From Hymenobacter sp. BT730 (lineage in GTDB: Bacteria > Bacteroidota > Bacteroidia > Cytophagales > Hymenobacteraceae), in contig NZ_JAUOFB010000001.1 in assembly GCF_030542105.1 (NCBI RefSeq), positions 124,001-188,000 of the forward strand: a DNA stretch of 64,000 bases, in the 5' to 3' direction. Numbering within the stretch: position 1 is the first letter of the stretch; each line of letters starts with the position of its first letter. The notes below the pieces were generated by a model that saw only the letters and a program-made list of their open reading frames with translations, had not been told where the DNA came from and ran no database searches. Positions 1 to 8,164 of the stretch are shown piece after piece. The position numbers and the translations under genes are program-made.

Positions 1-1
1 C

Positions 2-1594
2 TCTCTACCCAGCTTTGCCGGCAATGCCGTGGACCCCATGCGCCTGCTGGAAGCCGGCCCCGATGTAGCCGTTAAAAAGCGCCTGGCCGATGCCGCCCTG
101 AACGCGGCAAAAGCCGCCGGCGCCACCTATACCGATGTGCGCATTGGCCGCTACCTCAACCAGGGCATTTTCACCCGCGAAAAGCAGGTACAAAACATTG
201 CCAGCACGGAAAGCTTTGGCGCCGGCGTGCGGGTTATTGCCAACGGTACCTGGGGGTTTGCGTCTACCAATACCGTAACGGAAGCCGGTCTGGCCAAAGC
301 GGCACAGCTGGCCGTGCAGATTGCCAAGGCTAATGCCAAGGTGCAGAAAGAGCAGGTGCGGCTGGCGCCGCAGAAGGGCTACGGCGAGGTAAGCTGGAAA
401 GCGCCTATCAAGCAAAACGCTTTCGAAGTACCTGTAAAAGAGAAAGTAGACCTGCTGCTGGCGGCTAACGCCAAAGCGCTGGACAATGGTGCGAGCTTCG
501 TGAATTCGGTGTTGTTTCAGGTGAACGAGCAGAAGTACTTTGCCTCGACGGATGGCTCTTATATCGACCAGGATATTCACCGCATTTACCCCACGTTTGG
601 CGTTACGGTGGTCGACCGCACCTCGGGCAAGTTCCGCAGCCGGCAGGCCCTGAGTTCCCCCATGGGCATGGGATACGAATACCTCACGCCCAAGGCCGAG
701 GACAAAGTAGCCGGGCCCCAAGGCTCCGATGTGGTGGGCTATAAGTACAGCTACGACATACTGGAAGATGCCGCCCGCGCCGCCAAACAGGCCAAGGAAA
801 AGCTCAGCTGCAAATCCGTCACCCCCGGCAAGTACGACCTGGTGCTGGACCCGCACCACCTGGGTTTGACCATCCACGAATCGGTAGGGCACCCGCTGGA
901 GCTGGACCGCGTGCTGGGCTACGAGGCCAACTACGCGGGTACATCGTTTGCTACGCTGGAGTGGAAAAAGCTAGGCAAGCCCTACGGCTCCAAGCAGGTG
1001 AACATTGTAGCTGACAAGCTGCAAACCAGCTCCCTAGGCGCGGTAGGCTACGATGATGAAGGCGTAAAAACCAAAGAATGGAACCTGATTACCGAAGGCA
1101 AGCTGGTGGACTACCAGAAGATTCGGGACCAGGCGCACATGGTGGGCCAGAACGAGTCGGATGGGTGCTGCTACGCCCAGTCCTGGAAAGACGTGCAGTT
1201 CCAGCGCATGCCGAACGTAAGCCTAAAGCCCGGAGCTGCCAAGCTCAGTGTGGATGAGATGGTGAAAAACGTGGATAAAGGCATTTACATTGCCGGTAAC
1301 GGGTCCTTCTCCATTGATCAGCAGCGCTACAACTTCCAGTTTGGCGGGCAGGTGTTTTATGCCATTGAGAAAGGCAAAATCACGGGTATGCTGGAAGACG
1401 TGGCGTATCAGTCGAACACCCAGGAGTTCTGGAACAGCTGCTCGGCCGTGTGTGACCAGTCGGACTACCGGTTTGCGGGCTTCTTTAACGATGGTAAGGG
1501 CCAGCCCAGCCAAAGCTCGGCGGTGAGCCACGGCTCCAGCACCACGCGCTTCAATGGCGTGAACGTCATCAATACGGCCCGCAAAATCGGCTAA
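2..1594 (+). CDS. tldD: TldD-family metalloprotease (5' end outside window)
   Basis: The reading frame is open to the window edge, so the start lies upstream; an in-frame GTG at 29 is unlikely to be the real start because coding sequence (SLPSFAGNAVDP) precedes it and resembles the end of a signal peptide. The motif HESVGH, about residues 283-288 counted from that GTG, is the HExxxH zinc site of TldD. TldD pairs with TldE (next gene, 42 bp on) to make a heterodimeric protease known in E. coli for microcin B17 maturation and CcdA degradation. A possible export signal fits Bacteroidota homologs but cannot be confirmed here. Confidence 0.9.
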   Translation, partial: SLPSFAGNAVDPMRLLEAGPDVAVKKRLADAALNAAKAAGATYTDVRIGRYLNQGIFTREKQVQNIASTESFGAGVRVIANGTWGFASTNTVTEAGLAKAAQLAVQIAKANAKVQKEQVRLAPQKGYGEVSWKAPIKQNAFEVPVKEKVDLLLAANAKALDNGASFVNSVLFQVNEQKYFASTDGSYIDQDIHRIYPTFGVTVVDRTSGKFRSRQALSSPMGMGYEYLTPKAEDKVAGPQGSDVVGYKYSYDILEDAARAAKQAKEKLSCKSVTPGKYDLVLDPHHLGLTIHESVGHPLELDRVLGYEANYAGTSFATLEWKKLGKPYGSKQVNIVADKLQTSSLGAVGYDDEGVKTKEWNLITEGKLVDYQKIRDQAHMVGQNESDGCCYAQSWKDVQFQRMPNVSLKPGAAKLSVDEMVKNVDKGIYIAGNGSFSIDQQRYNFQFGGQVFYAIEKGKITGMLEDVAYQSNTQEFWNSCSAVCDQSDYRFAGFFNDGKGQPSQSSAVSHGSSTTRFNGVNVINTARKIG

Positions 1595-1636
1595 GCACTT
1601 GCTGGCTTATCTTCTCAACCCCTCAGCTTTCCTCCG

Positions 1637-2962
1637 ATGCCTATCCTTTCCCAAGAAGAGTCTCAGGCTATCCTGAAAAAAGTACTCAGCTTCTCGCAGG
1701 CTGATGAGTGCGCCGGCACGCTGCAGGGCCGCCTCAGCGGCAACATCCGCTACGCCCGCAACAACGTGAGCACTGCGGGCATGTCCGATAACGTGTCGTT
1801 GGCCGTGGAAGCACGCTTCGGCAAGAAATCGGGTGTGGCTACCTGCAACCAGTTTGATGACGCCACCTTGCGCCAGTGCGTGAAGCGGGCCGAGGAAATT
1901 GCGCGCCTCGCTCCCGAAGATCCGGAATACGTACCCATGCTCGGCCCGCAGCAGTATCTCACGCCCGCCACGTTTGTTCCCGCCACGGCGGCCATCACAC
2001 CGGACATGCGGGCCCAGGCGGCCGGCGACAGTATTGCCCTCTGCGAAAGCCGCAAGCTCACGGCAGCCGGCTTTCTGGAAGATGCGTCTTCGTTTCAGGC
2101 CCTGCGCAACAGCAAAGGGCTGGAGGCCTACCAGCAGTTCACCAACATTGACTACAGCGTAACGGTGCGCACCGCCGACGGCAAAGGCTCCGGCTACGCC
2201 GTGGCCGACTTTGCCGACGTGAAGAGCTTTGATGCCAAGGCCCTCACCAAGCGCGCCGCCGATAAAGCCGCGTCTTCGGTAAATGCCCGCGCTATTGAGC
2301 CCGGCAAATACACCGTGATTTTGGAGCCCGCCGCCCTGGTATCAGATGAAGGACTTTTGAACCGCCTGGTGTATGCCCTGGATGCCCGCGAAGCCGACGA
2401 AGGCCGCTCGTTCCTGAGCAAAAAAGGCGGCGGCAACAAAACCGGCGAGAAGCTCTTCGATGACCGAATCAGCATCTACACCGACCCGCAGAATGCTACT
2501 GCCCCTGGAGGCGTTTTCGATGGCGAAGGACTGCCCGTGAAGCGCATGCCTTGGGTGGAAAAGGGCGTGGTGAAGAATCTGTACTACACCCGCTTCTGGG
2601 CGCAGAAAAACAAGGTGGAGCCCACCGCTTTTGGCGGCAACTTTGTGATGAGCGGCGGCACCCAGAGTCTGGAGGATATGATCAAGAGCACCGCCAAAGG
2701 CATTCTGGTCACGCGCCTGTGGTACATCCGCGACGTGGACCCGCAAACCCTGCTGGTCACCGGCCTCACCCGCGACGGAACCTTCTACATTGAGAACGGG
2801 AAGATCAAATTCCCTATCAAAAACATGCGCTTCAACGAAAGCCCGGTGATTATGCTCAACAACGTGGAAGCCCTGGGCAAGCCCGTGCGTCTGGGTGGCA
2901 ACGTTATACCGCCCATGAAAATCCGGGACTTCACGTTTACTAGCTTATCGGACGCGGTGTAG
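1637..2962 (+). CDS. tldE: TldE/PmbA-family protease partner subunit
   Basis: A 441-aa protein starting at an ATG 42 bp after tldD and in the same orientation, so probably co-transcribed. It shares the TldD/PmbA fold (ends FNESPVIMLNNVEALG... then IPPMKIRDFTF, the usual TldE tail) but shows no HExxxH site. This is the normal state of TldE, which helps form the substrate chamber while TldD carries the metal. The adjacency and the length near that of E. coli PmbA (about 450 aa) support the call. The peptide substrate cannot be told from the sequence; no RiPP precursor or CcdA-like gene is visible in the window. Confidence 0.9.
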   Translation: MPILSQEESQAILKKVLSFSQADECAGTLQGRLSGNIRYARNNVSTAGMSDNVSLAVEARFGKKSGVATCNQFDDATLRQCVKRAEEIARLAPEDPEYVPMLGPQQYLTPATFVPATAAITPDMRAQAAGDSIALCESRKLTAAGFLEDASSFQALRNSKGLEAYQQFTNIDYSVTVRTADGKGSGYAVADFADVKSFDAKALTKRAADKAASSVNARAIEPGKYTVILEPAALVSDEGLLNRLVYALDAREADEGRSFLSKKGGGNKTGEKLFDDRISIYTDPQNATAPGGVFDGEGLPVKRMPWVEKGVVKNLYYTRFWAQKNKVEPTAFGGNFVMSGGTQSLEDMIKSTAKGILVTRLWYIRDVDPQTLLVTGLTRDGTFYIENGKIKFPIKNMRFNESPVIMLNNVEALGKPVRLGGNVIPPMKIRDFTFTSLSDAV

Positions 2963-2978
2963 TAGCAGCTTCCTTCCA

Positions 2979-3104
2979 CTAAAAAAAGGCTGTCATCCTA
3001 AGCTTTGCGAAGGGCCTTCTCTTGCTAGAACGAGTCGTTGCTACGATTATCGTTGATGCGTGATAAGGTCCTTCGCAAAGCTCAGGATGACAGCTGTTTT
3101 TTAG
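2979..3104. repeat. Long imperfect inverted repeat of the GTCATCCTGAGC type
   Basis: Two 40-nt arms (2979-3018 and 3065-3104) match with only a few differences and enclose a 46-nt loop. Each arm has a core resembling GCTGTCATCCTGAGC followed by TTTGCGAAGGACCTT. The arms begin with an A tract and end with a T tract, so the folded RNA would work as a bidirectional terminator between the convergent tldE and the outer-membrane protein gene. From memory, similar GTCATCCTGAGC/GAAGGA elements are common intergenic repeats in many bacteria including Hymenobacter; copy number could not be checked here. Confidence 0.7.
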
Positions 3105-3145
3105 GGTGACTATTCGATTAGGTTGACGCAGGAAAGTTGTATGCG

Positions 3146-3775
3146 CTACTTCCCGCCCAACTGAAACGCCAGATAAGCCTGCACCACGCGGTTTTTTAGG
3201 CGGGGGTCGTTGGGGTTGCGGACGTCTTTATAGTCGGCAATATCGGTGAGGCCGGCGTTGAAGCGGCCACCGGCGCGCAGGCCGGCCAGCAGCTCCAGCT
3301 CAGCGCCCACGCACAGGCTAAAATCCTGCTTTTTGTACTGGTCGTTTACCTGGTGGCTTACGCTGCCGTAGGTTTCCATCTGGGTGGCGGGGTCATAGCT
3401 GACCAGTACGGTGCCGGCCTGCTTGGCCGTGAGCAACACCCCAAACTGCGGGCCGGCCTGCAGGTGCAGGCGGCTGAGTTTGAGGTCGAGCAGGATGGGC
3501 AGATTCAGGTATTGCAGCTTGGTTTCGTAGTCTTCCTGAGCGGCTTTAAAATCAGCGCCCTGTAGGGAGTAGAGTAGCTCCGGCCGGATGGAAAGCGGCC
3601 CTACCACATTATAGGTGTAGAAAAAGCCGGCGTGGTAAGTATAGTTATAATCGGTTTTCTGGCTGATTTGCTCCCCATCGAGCACGGCGGCATTCAGGCC
3701 CCCTTTTATACCTATTTGAGCGGAAGCGGCGCTGCCCACCAGAAGGCCAGCCAGCAAAAGCATAAGTTTTTTCAT
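3146..3775 (-). CDS. Outer-membrane beta-barrel (PorT-like) protein
   Basis: A 209-aa protein with a clear signal peptide (MKKLMLLLAGLL...ASAQ, cleavage near residue 19) followed by IGIKGGLNAA, the typical start of the Bacteroidota outer-membrane beta-barrel family (OMP_b-brl_2). Alternating polar and aromatic residues continue through strands such as YHAGFFYTYNVVGP and SIRPELLYSLQGA, and the protein ends with a short barrel-like strand AYLAFQLGG. It is probably a small barrel in the outer membrane. It is convergent with tldE, and no partner gene is evident. The substrate or role is unknown. Confidence 0.75.
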   Translation of the reverse strand: MKKLMLLLAGLLVGSAASAQIGIKGGLNAAVLDGEQISQKTDYNYTYHAGFFYTYNVVGPLSIRPELLYSLQGADFKAAQEDYETKLQYLNLPILLDLKLSRLHLQAGPQFGVLLTAKQAGTVLVSYDPATQMETYGSVSHQVNDQYKKQDFSLCVGAELELLAGLRAGGRFNAGLTDIADYKDVRNPNDPRLKNRVVQAYLAFQLGGK

Positions 3776-3962
3776 AGCAGTTGCAAAGGGTAAAAAGGTG
3801 CGGAAGTAACTTGGCAGGAGAATAGAACCATAGTGTGCTGGCTTAAACGCGCCATACTGAAGCAGATTGCGGCGCTATTTCGCTTTTTTTCCTCTTTCGC
3901 CCAAGCTCATAAGCCACCTTTGTGGGCTCGGTATTGTCTTTGCCGCACGTATTCGCCCCGCT

Positions 3963-4586
3963 ATGCCCGCCCCGTTCACCTTCGTCCGCCTCAGCTACCA
4001 CTCCGGCGACTGGGATGCCGTGGACGAACGGATGCCCGCCAACCTGTTGCATTCCCTGGTAGAGTACACCAAGGTGCCCATTGCGCCCAAGGAGAAAGTA
4101 GTGGCCCTGGACTCGCCGGAGCTGTTTCGCTACCCGTTCTGCTACCTTTCCGGCCACCGGCTGGTGCAGTTTTCGGAGCAGGAGAAAAAGAACTTCACGC
4201 AGTATGTGCGCGGCGGCGGCTTTGTGTTTGTGGATGACTGCAACCACGACATCGACGGGCTGTTTGCACGCTCCTTTGAGGAGCAGATGCGCCAGTGTTT
4301 CGGGGCCGGGGCGCTGCGCAAAATCCCGAACACGCATCCGCTCTACTCGCAGTTTTTCAAGTTCAAGGAAGGGCCACCTCCCACCGCTTTCGAGCTCAAT
4401 GGCTGGGGCGACGACCTGGTGCACGACTACCTCAAAGGCATCGAAATAAACGGCCGCCTGGGCGTGCTCTACTCCAACAAAGACTACGGCTGCGAGTGGG
4501 ACTACGATTTCCGCAACAAGCGCTTCCTGGCTGAAGACAACACCAAGTTTGGCGTCAATATCTTGCTGTATGCTCTAACTGTGTAA
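3963..4586 (+). CDS. DUF4159 domain protein
   Basis: A 207-aa protein. The ATG at 3963 (MPAPFTFVRLSYHSGDW) is preferred over a non-ATG start further upstream because the conserved domain begins here and the upstream residues are low-quality. The sequence matches the DUF4159 family: FVRLSY near the start, the block RGGGFVFVDDCNHDIDG in the middle, and a C-terminal region ending NTKFGVNILLYALT. DUF4159 proteins often accompany MoxR, DUF58 and BatA genes, as here (moxR starts 58 bp on), and have a Rossmann/GATase-like look. No catalytic residues can be assigned. It lacks a signal peptide and is probably cytoplasmic. Confidence 0.8.
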   Translation: MPAPFTFVRLSYHSGDWDAVDERMPANLLHSLVEYTKVPIAPKEKVVALDSPELFRYPFCYLSGHRLVQFSEQEKKNFTQYVRGGGFVFVDDCNHDIDGLFARSFEEQMRQCFGAGALRKIPNTHPLYSQFFKFKEGPPPTAFELNGWGDDLVHDYLKGIEINGRLGVLYSNKDYGCEWDYDFRNKRFLAEDNTKFGVNILLYALTV

Positions 4587-4644
4587 CTCAGGACCAGGCC
4601 GAAGCATTTGGCCGGGTAGTAATTAAGAGAAACAAAACGTCAGC

Positions 4645-5655
4645 ATGGAGATATCTCGCTCTGACCTACTGAATTTTATGACTGAACAAGAACTCCGCCA
4701 GCTGCTTGCCAAACTCACACCTCTCCGTCAGGAAATTGGCAAGGTCATCGTAGGCCAGCAGCAGGTGCTGGACGAAGTGCTGGTAGCCCTGCTGGCGGGT
4801 GGGCACGCGCTGCTGGAAGGCGTGCCGGGCCTGGCCAAAACCCTGCTGGTGCGCACCTTGGCCGCCGCTACGGATCTGCCCTTCCGCCGCATCCAGTTCA
4901 CGCCGGATCTGATGCCTACCGATATCCTGGGCACGGAGGTACTGGAAGAGGACCACGGCACCGGGCACCGCTCGTTCAAATTCAACGAAGGCCCCATTTT
5001 CGCCAGCCTGGTTTTAGCGGATGAAATCAACCGCACGCCGCCCAAAACCCAGGCGGCGCTGCTGGAAGCCATGCAGGAAGGCCACGTAACCTACGCCGGG
5101 CAGGAGCACGCCCTGCCTCAGCCGTTCTTCCTGCTGGCCACCCAAAACCCCATTGAGCAAAGCGGCACCTACCCACTGCCGGAAGCCCAGCTCGACCGTT
5201 TTTTGCTCTACATCCGCATGGGCTACCCTTCGGAGCAGGAAGAGCTGGCGGTACTAAGCGGCACCACCGGCACCCACCGGGCCGTGGTAAACTCCGTGCT
5301 CAGCGGCCCTGATATTCGGCAGTTGCAGGAGCTGGTGCGGCAAGTGAGCATGAGCCCGGAACTGCTGGATTTTGTGAACCGCCTGGTGCGCGCCACCCGG
5401 CCTGCTACCTCTACGGTACCTTTCATCCAGCAATACGGCCGCTGGGGCGCGGGGCCGCGGGCCGGGCAGGCGCTTATTCTGTGCGCTAAAGCCCGGGCCC
5501 TGTTGCAGGGTCGGTTTGCGGCCACGCCGGATGATGTGCATACGCTGGCCCCGGCCGTGCTGCGCCACCGCGTGCTGCTGAACTTCAACGCCGAAGCCGA
5601 GAATATTACCGCGGACGATGCCGTAGTGGAGCTGCTGAAAGCAGTAAAGCTCTAA
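4645..5655 (+). CDS. MoxR-family AAA+ ATPase
   Basis: A 336-aa AAA+ ATPase. Walker A is GVPGLAKT (residues 59-66), Walker B is LVLADEIN (about 122-129), and the motif LATQNPIEQSGTYPLPEAQLD follows, all typical of MoxR. MoxR ATPases are thought to act as chaperones that insert metals or remodel von Willebrand-domain partners. The following DUF58 and BatA-like genes are the usual partners. A second in-frame ATG at 4678 (MTEQELRQ) is an equally good start, since neither has a clear ribosome binding site. It is the second gene of a six-gene run on this strand. Confidence 0.92.
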   Translation: MEISRSDLLNFMTEQELRQLLAKLTPLRQEIGKVIVGQQQVLDEVLVALLAGGHALLEGVPGLAKTLLVRTLAAATDLPFRRIQFTPDLMPTDILGTEVLEEDHGTGHRSFKFNEGPIFASLVLADEINRTPPKTQAALLEAMQEGHVTYAGQEHALPQPFFLLATQNPIEQSGTYPLPEAQLDRFLLYIRMGYPSEQEELAVLSGTTGTHRAVVNSVLSGPDIRQLQELVRQVSMSPELLDFVNRLVRATRPATSTVPFIQQYGRWGAGPRAGQALILCAKARALLQGRFAATPDDVHTLAPAVLRHRVLLNFNAEAENITADDAVVELLKAVKL

Positions 5656-5723
5656 GCATTGCTAATCATCATTTGTCGGGCCGAACCGGTAACCGCAGCC
5701 TGACCATACCCCACAAATCATTC

Positions 5724-6602
5724 ATGCTTTCCCCTGAACTCCTGCATGCGCTGAAAAACCTGCCGCTGGCTGCCCGGCAGGCGGCGGAGGAGTTTATGCA
5801 TGGGCAGCATGAGAGCCGGCAGCGCGGCTCGGGGCTGGAGTTCAGTCAGTACCGCCCCTACCTACCCGGCGACGACCTGCGCCGCCTGGACTGGCGCCTG
5901 GCTGCCCGCTCCGACCGCTACTACATCCGCGAATCGGAAGTGGAAGCCAGCCTCACGGTGCATTTGCTGCTGGATGCCACGGCCAGCATGAACCACCGCG
6001 ACGACAACGGCCTGACCAAGCTGGACTACGCCCGGCTGCTGCTGGCCGCGCTAGCCTACCTGGCCCAGCAGCAGGGCGACGCCGTGGCCCTGACCATTCT
6101 ACACCCGGCCGGGCTGCAGCACATTCCGGCCCGCAACGATACCCGGCAGCTGGCGCGCATTTTTCACGCCCTGGAGCAGACCACAGCCCAGGGCCAGTTT
6201 CCCGAGCCCCCAGCTCTGGCTTCGCTGACCGCCACGCGTCGGCGCAGCCTGACTATCTGTGTCAGCGACTTGTATGAGGCCGAAGGCGAAATCATGGACC
6301 TGCTGGTGCGCCTGCAAGCCGCCACCGGCGAGGTTTTGCTTCTACACCTGTTGGCCCATAATGAGCAGCACTTCACTTTCCGCGGTTCTCTTACGCTGGA
6401 AGACCTCGAAACCGGCCGTACCCTGCAGCTGGATGCCGACCAGCAGCGCGCCACCTGGCAGCAGAACCTAACCGCCTGGCTGCGCGACACAGCCTCCAAT
6501 GCCCGCCGCCAGGGCTTTGATTATCACCTGCTGACCACCAACGAACAGCTAACCCGGGCCATGCGCGAGTTTCTGCAACGCCGCCGGTTTATGCTGCGCT
6601 AA
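5724..6602 (+). CDS. DUF58 domain protein (MoxR partner)
   Basis: A 292-aa protein; ATG 5724 (MLSPELLHALKNLPLA) is chosen over an in-frame TTG at 5673. It carries the DUF58 signature YLPGDDLRRLDWR (residues 46-58) and then a von Willebrand-like beta strand with DATASM (84-89). The MIDAS motif is usually DxSxS; here threonine replaces the first serine, which can still coordinate metal. It lies 68 bp after moxR and 26 bp before the BatA-like gene. By family it should be the MoxR client or adaptor, possibly in envelope stress or aerotolerance, but this is inference. Confidence 0.88.
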   Translation: MLSPELLHALKNLPLAARQAAEEFMHGQHESRQRGSGLEFSQYRPYLPGDDLRRLDWRLAARSDRYYIRESEVEASLTVHLLLDATASMNHRDDNGLTKLDYARLLLAALAYLAQQQGDAVALTILHPAGLQHIPARNDTRQLARIFHALEQTTAQGQFPEPPALASLTATRRRSLTICVSDLYEAEGEIMDLLVRLQAATGEVLLLHLLAHNEQHFTFRGSLTLEDLETGRTLQLDADQQRATWQQNLTAWLRDTASNARRQGFDYHLLTTNEQLTRAMREFLQRRRFMLR

Positions 6603-6628
6603 TCTTTTCTACCTATTTCTTTACGCAT

Positions 6629-8164
6629 TTGTTTACGCTGCTCTCTCCTTCCGCATTACTGGCTTTAGGTGCCTTAGTGGTACCCCTGGCCATTTATTTG
6701 TGGAACCGGCGGCCCGGCCGCACGGTACAGGTAGGCAGTTTGCGGTGGTTGGAAGCCGGCGCTAACCGGCGGTTACGGCGACTCAGCCCGGAACAGCTGC
6801 TGTTGTTTTTGCTCCGCGTATCCGTACTGTCACTGCTGGCCCTGGCGCTGGCCGGTCCGGTTTGGCAGCGCCCGGCCCAGCCGCTACGAGGCCCCGTACT
6901 CATCAGCCCGGAGCTACTGACTTCCGGCGGCGTAGAGGCGGTACGCCCGCAGATAGATTCGTTACGCCGCCGAGGGCATTCCTTACGGTTGCTACAGCGC
7001 GGCTTTCCCCTGATACCGACGGCCGCCTGGTTGCGGCCGGATTCGGCGTACCCGGCTAGCCAAAAACCGCAACCCGTAGAGAACCTGTGGGCACGTCTGC
7101 AGCAGGCCACCGACTCATTTCCCCAAGGCCGCCTGTGGGCATTTACTTCCGCCAGGCTCCGGCATTTTCAGGGCAACCGCCCTGCCTTGTCCCGGCGCCT
7201 GGCCTGGACTGCCATTCCCTTGGATGACTCCACTACGTGGGTGCAGGCGGCTTTCCGGCCTTCGCCTGCTACACTTACACTGCTGCTGGGTCACAGCGCA
7301 GAAAACCGCACCACCTTTCGTACCATCATGCGGCCAGTATCATCCCAGCCCATTGACGTACCGGGCTTAGGCAACTGGCAGTATCAGACTTCTGCCGACC
7401 GCGCCCTGCTAGTTTCCGCCACTGATACCATTCCCGTTCAGACGGACGCCTGGCGCGTGTGGGTGCGGATGGCCCCAGCCTACGCCGAAGAAGCCCGCCA
7501 TGTGCGCGCTGCGCTGCGAGCCGCGGCCTTGGGCGTAGCCATGCCTCTGCAGCTGGTGGTTTCCGCTGATGCGCCGCCTGCCGCCCAGCCGCTGGACTGG
7601 GTATTCTGGTTGACGGATGCGCCATTGCCAACCGAGCTGAAAGCAAGCATGGCTACCGGCCTGAACGTATGGCAGGTAGCAGCCGGCCCGGGCAAGGCGG
7701 TGGCTACTCATTTTGCTCCTTTTCCGGAAGGGCCGGTTGTCCCTGTTCAGCGGCGGGACAAGGCCGTCCCTATGAGCCGCGCGCTTGCCTTATGGGCGGA
7801 TGCCACCGGGCAGCCGCTGCTGACTTATACTCCTGCCCAAAAAGGCGGACACTATCAGCTGCACACCCGTTTTCAGGCCGGCTGGAGTGAATTGGGCGAA
7901 ACTGCAGAGCTGCCGGCCCTACTCCTGCCGCTGCTGCACCCGAAACCAGCGCTAAATCCAGCGCACGATTTCCGGACGCTACCACCTTCCGTTTTACAGC
8001 GTTTTGACGATACTCAGCCAGTACTGCAGTCGGTTGTTAAAAGCCCGGTGGCGGTGGATTTGCGGGTGTGGTGGATACTGGCAGCAGGGATTTTGTGGGC
8101 TTTTGAGCGGCTGGTAGCGTCCCGGCAAGCTCGTGTGTCCGCTAGTAATGCATCTGCTGTATGA
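6629..8164 (+). CDS. BatA-like (aerotolerance N-terminal) membrane protein
   Basis: A 511-aa protein with a TTG start (MFTLLSPSALLALGALVVP). The N-terminal block with two membrane helices (about residues 5-25 and 58-78) and the linker WNRRPGRTVQVGSLRWLE match the BatA N-terminal domain (aerotolerance regulator). A third helix lies near the C-terminus (VWWILAAGILWAFERLV). The central part is a predicted periplasmic region without an obvious von Willebrand MIDAS motif, so it differs from BatA proper. It overlaps the next gene by 4 bp (ATGA), indicating translational coupling. Confidence 0.8.
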   Translation: MFTLLSPSALLALGALVVPLAIYLWNRRPGRTVQVGSLRWLEAGANRRLRRLSPEQLLLFLLRVSVLSLLALALAGPVWQRPAQPLRGPVLISPELLTSGGVEAVRPQIDSLRRRGHSLRLLQRGFPLIPTAAWLRPDSAYPASQKPQPVENLWARLQQATDSFPQGRLWAFTSARLRHFQGNRPALSRRLAWTAIPLDDSTTWVQAAFRPSPATLTLLLGHSAENRTTFRTIMRPVSSQPIDVPGLGNWQYQTSADRALLVSATDTIPVQTDAWRVWVRMAPAYAEEARHVRAALRAAALGVAMPLQLVVSADAPPAAQPLDWVFWLTDAPLPTELKASMATGLNVWQVAAGPGKAVATHFAPFPEGPVVPVQRRDKAVPMSRALALWADATGQPLLTYTPAQKGGHYQLHTRFQAGWSELGETAELPALLLPLLHPKPALNPAHDFRTLPPSVLQRFDDTQPVLQSVVKSPVAVDLRVWWILAAGILWAFERLVASRQARVSASNASAV

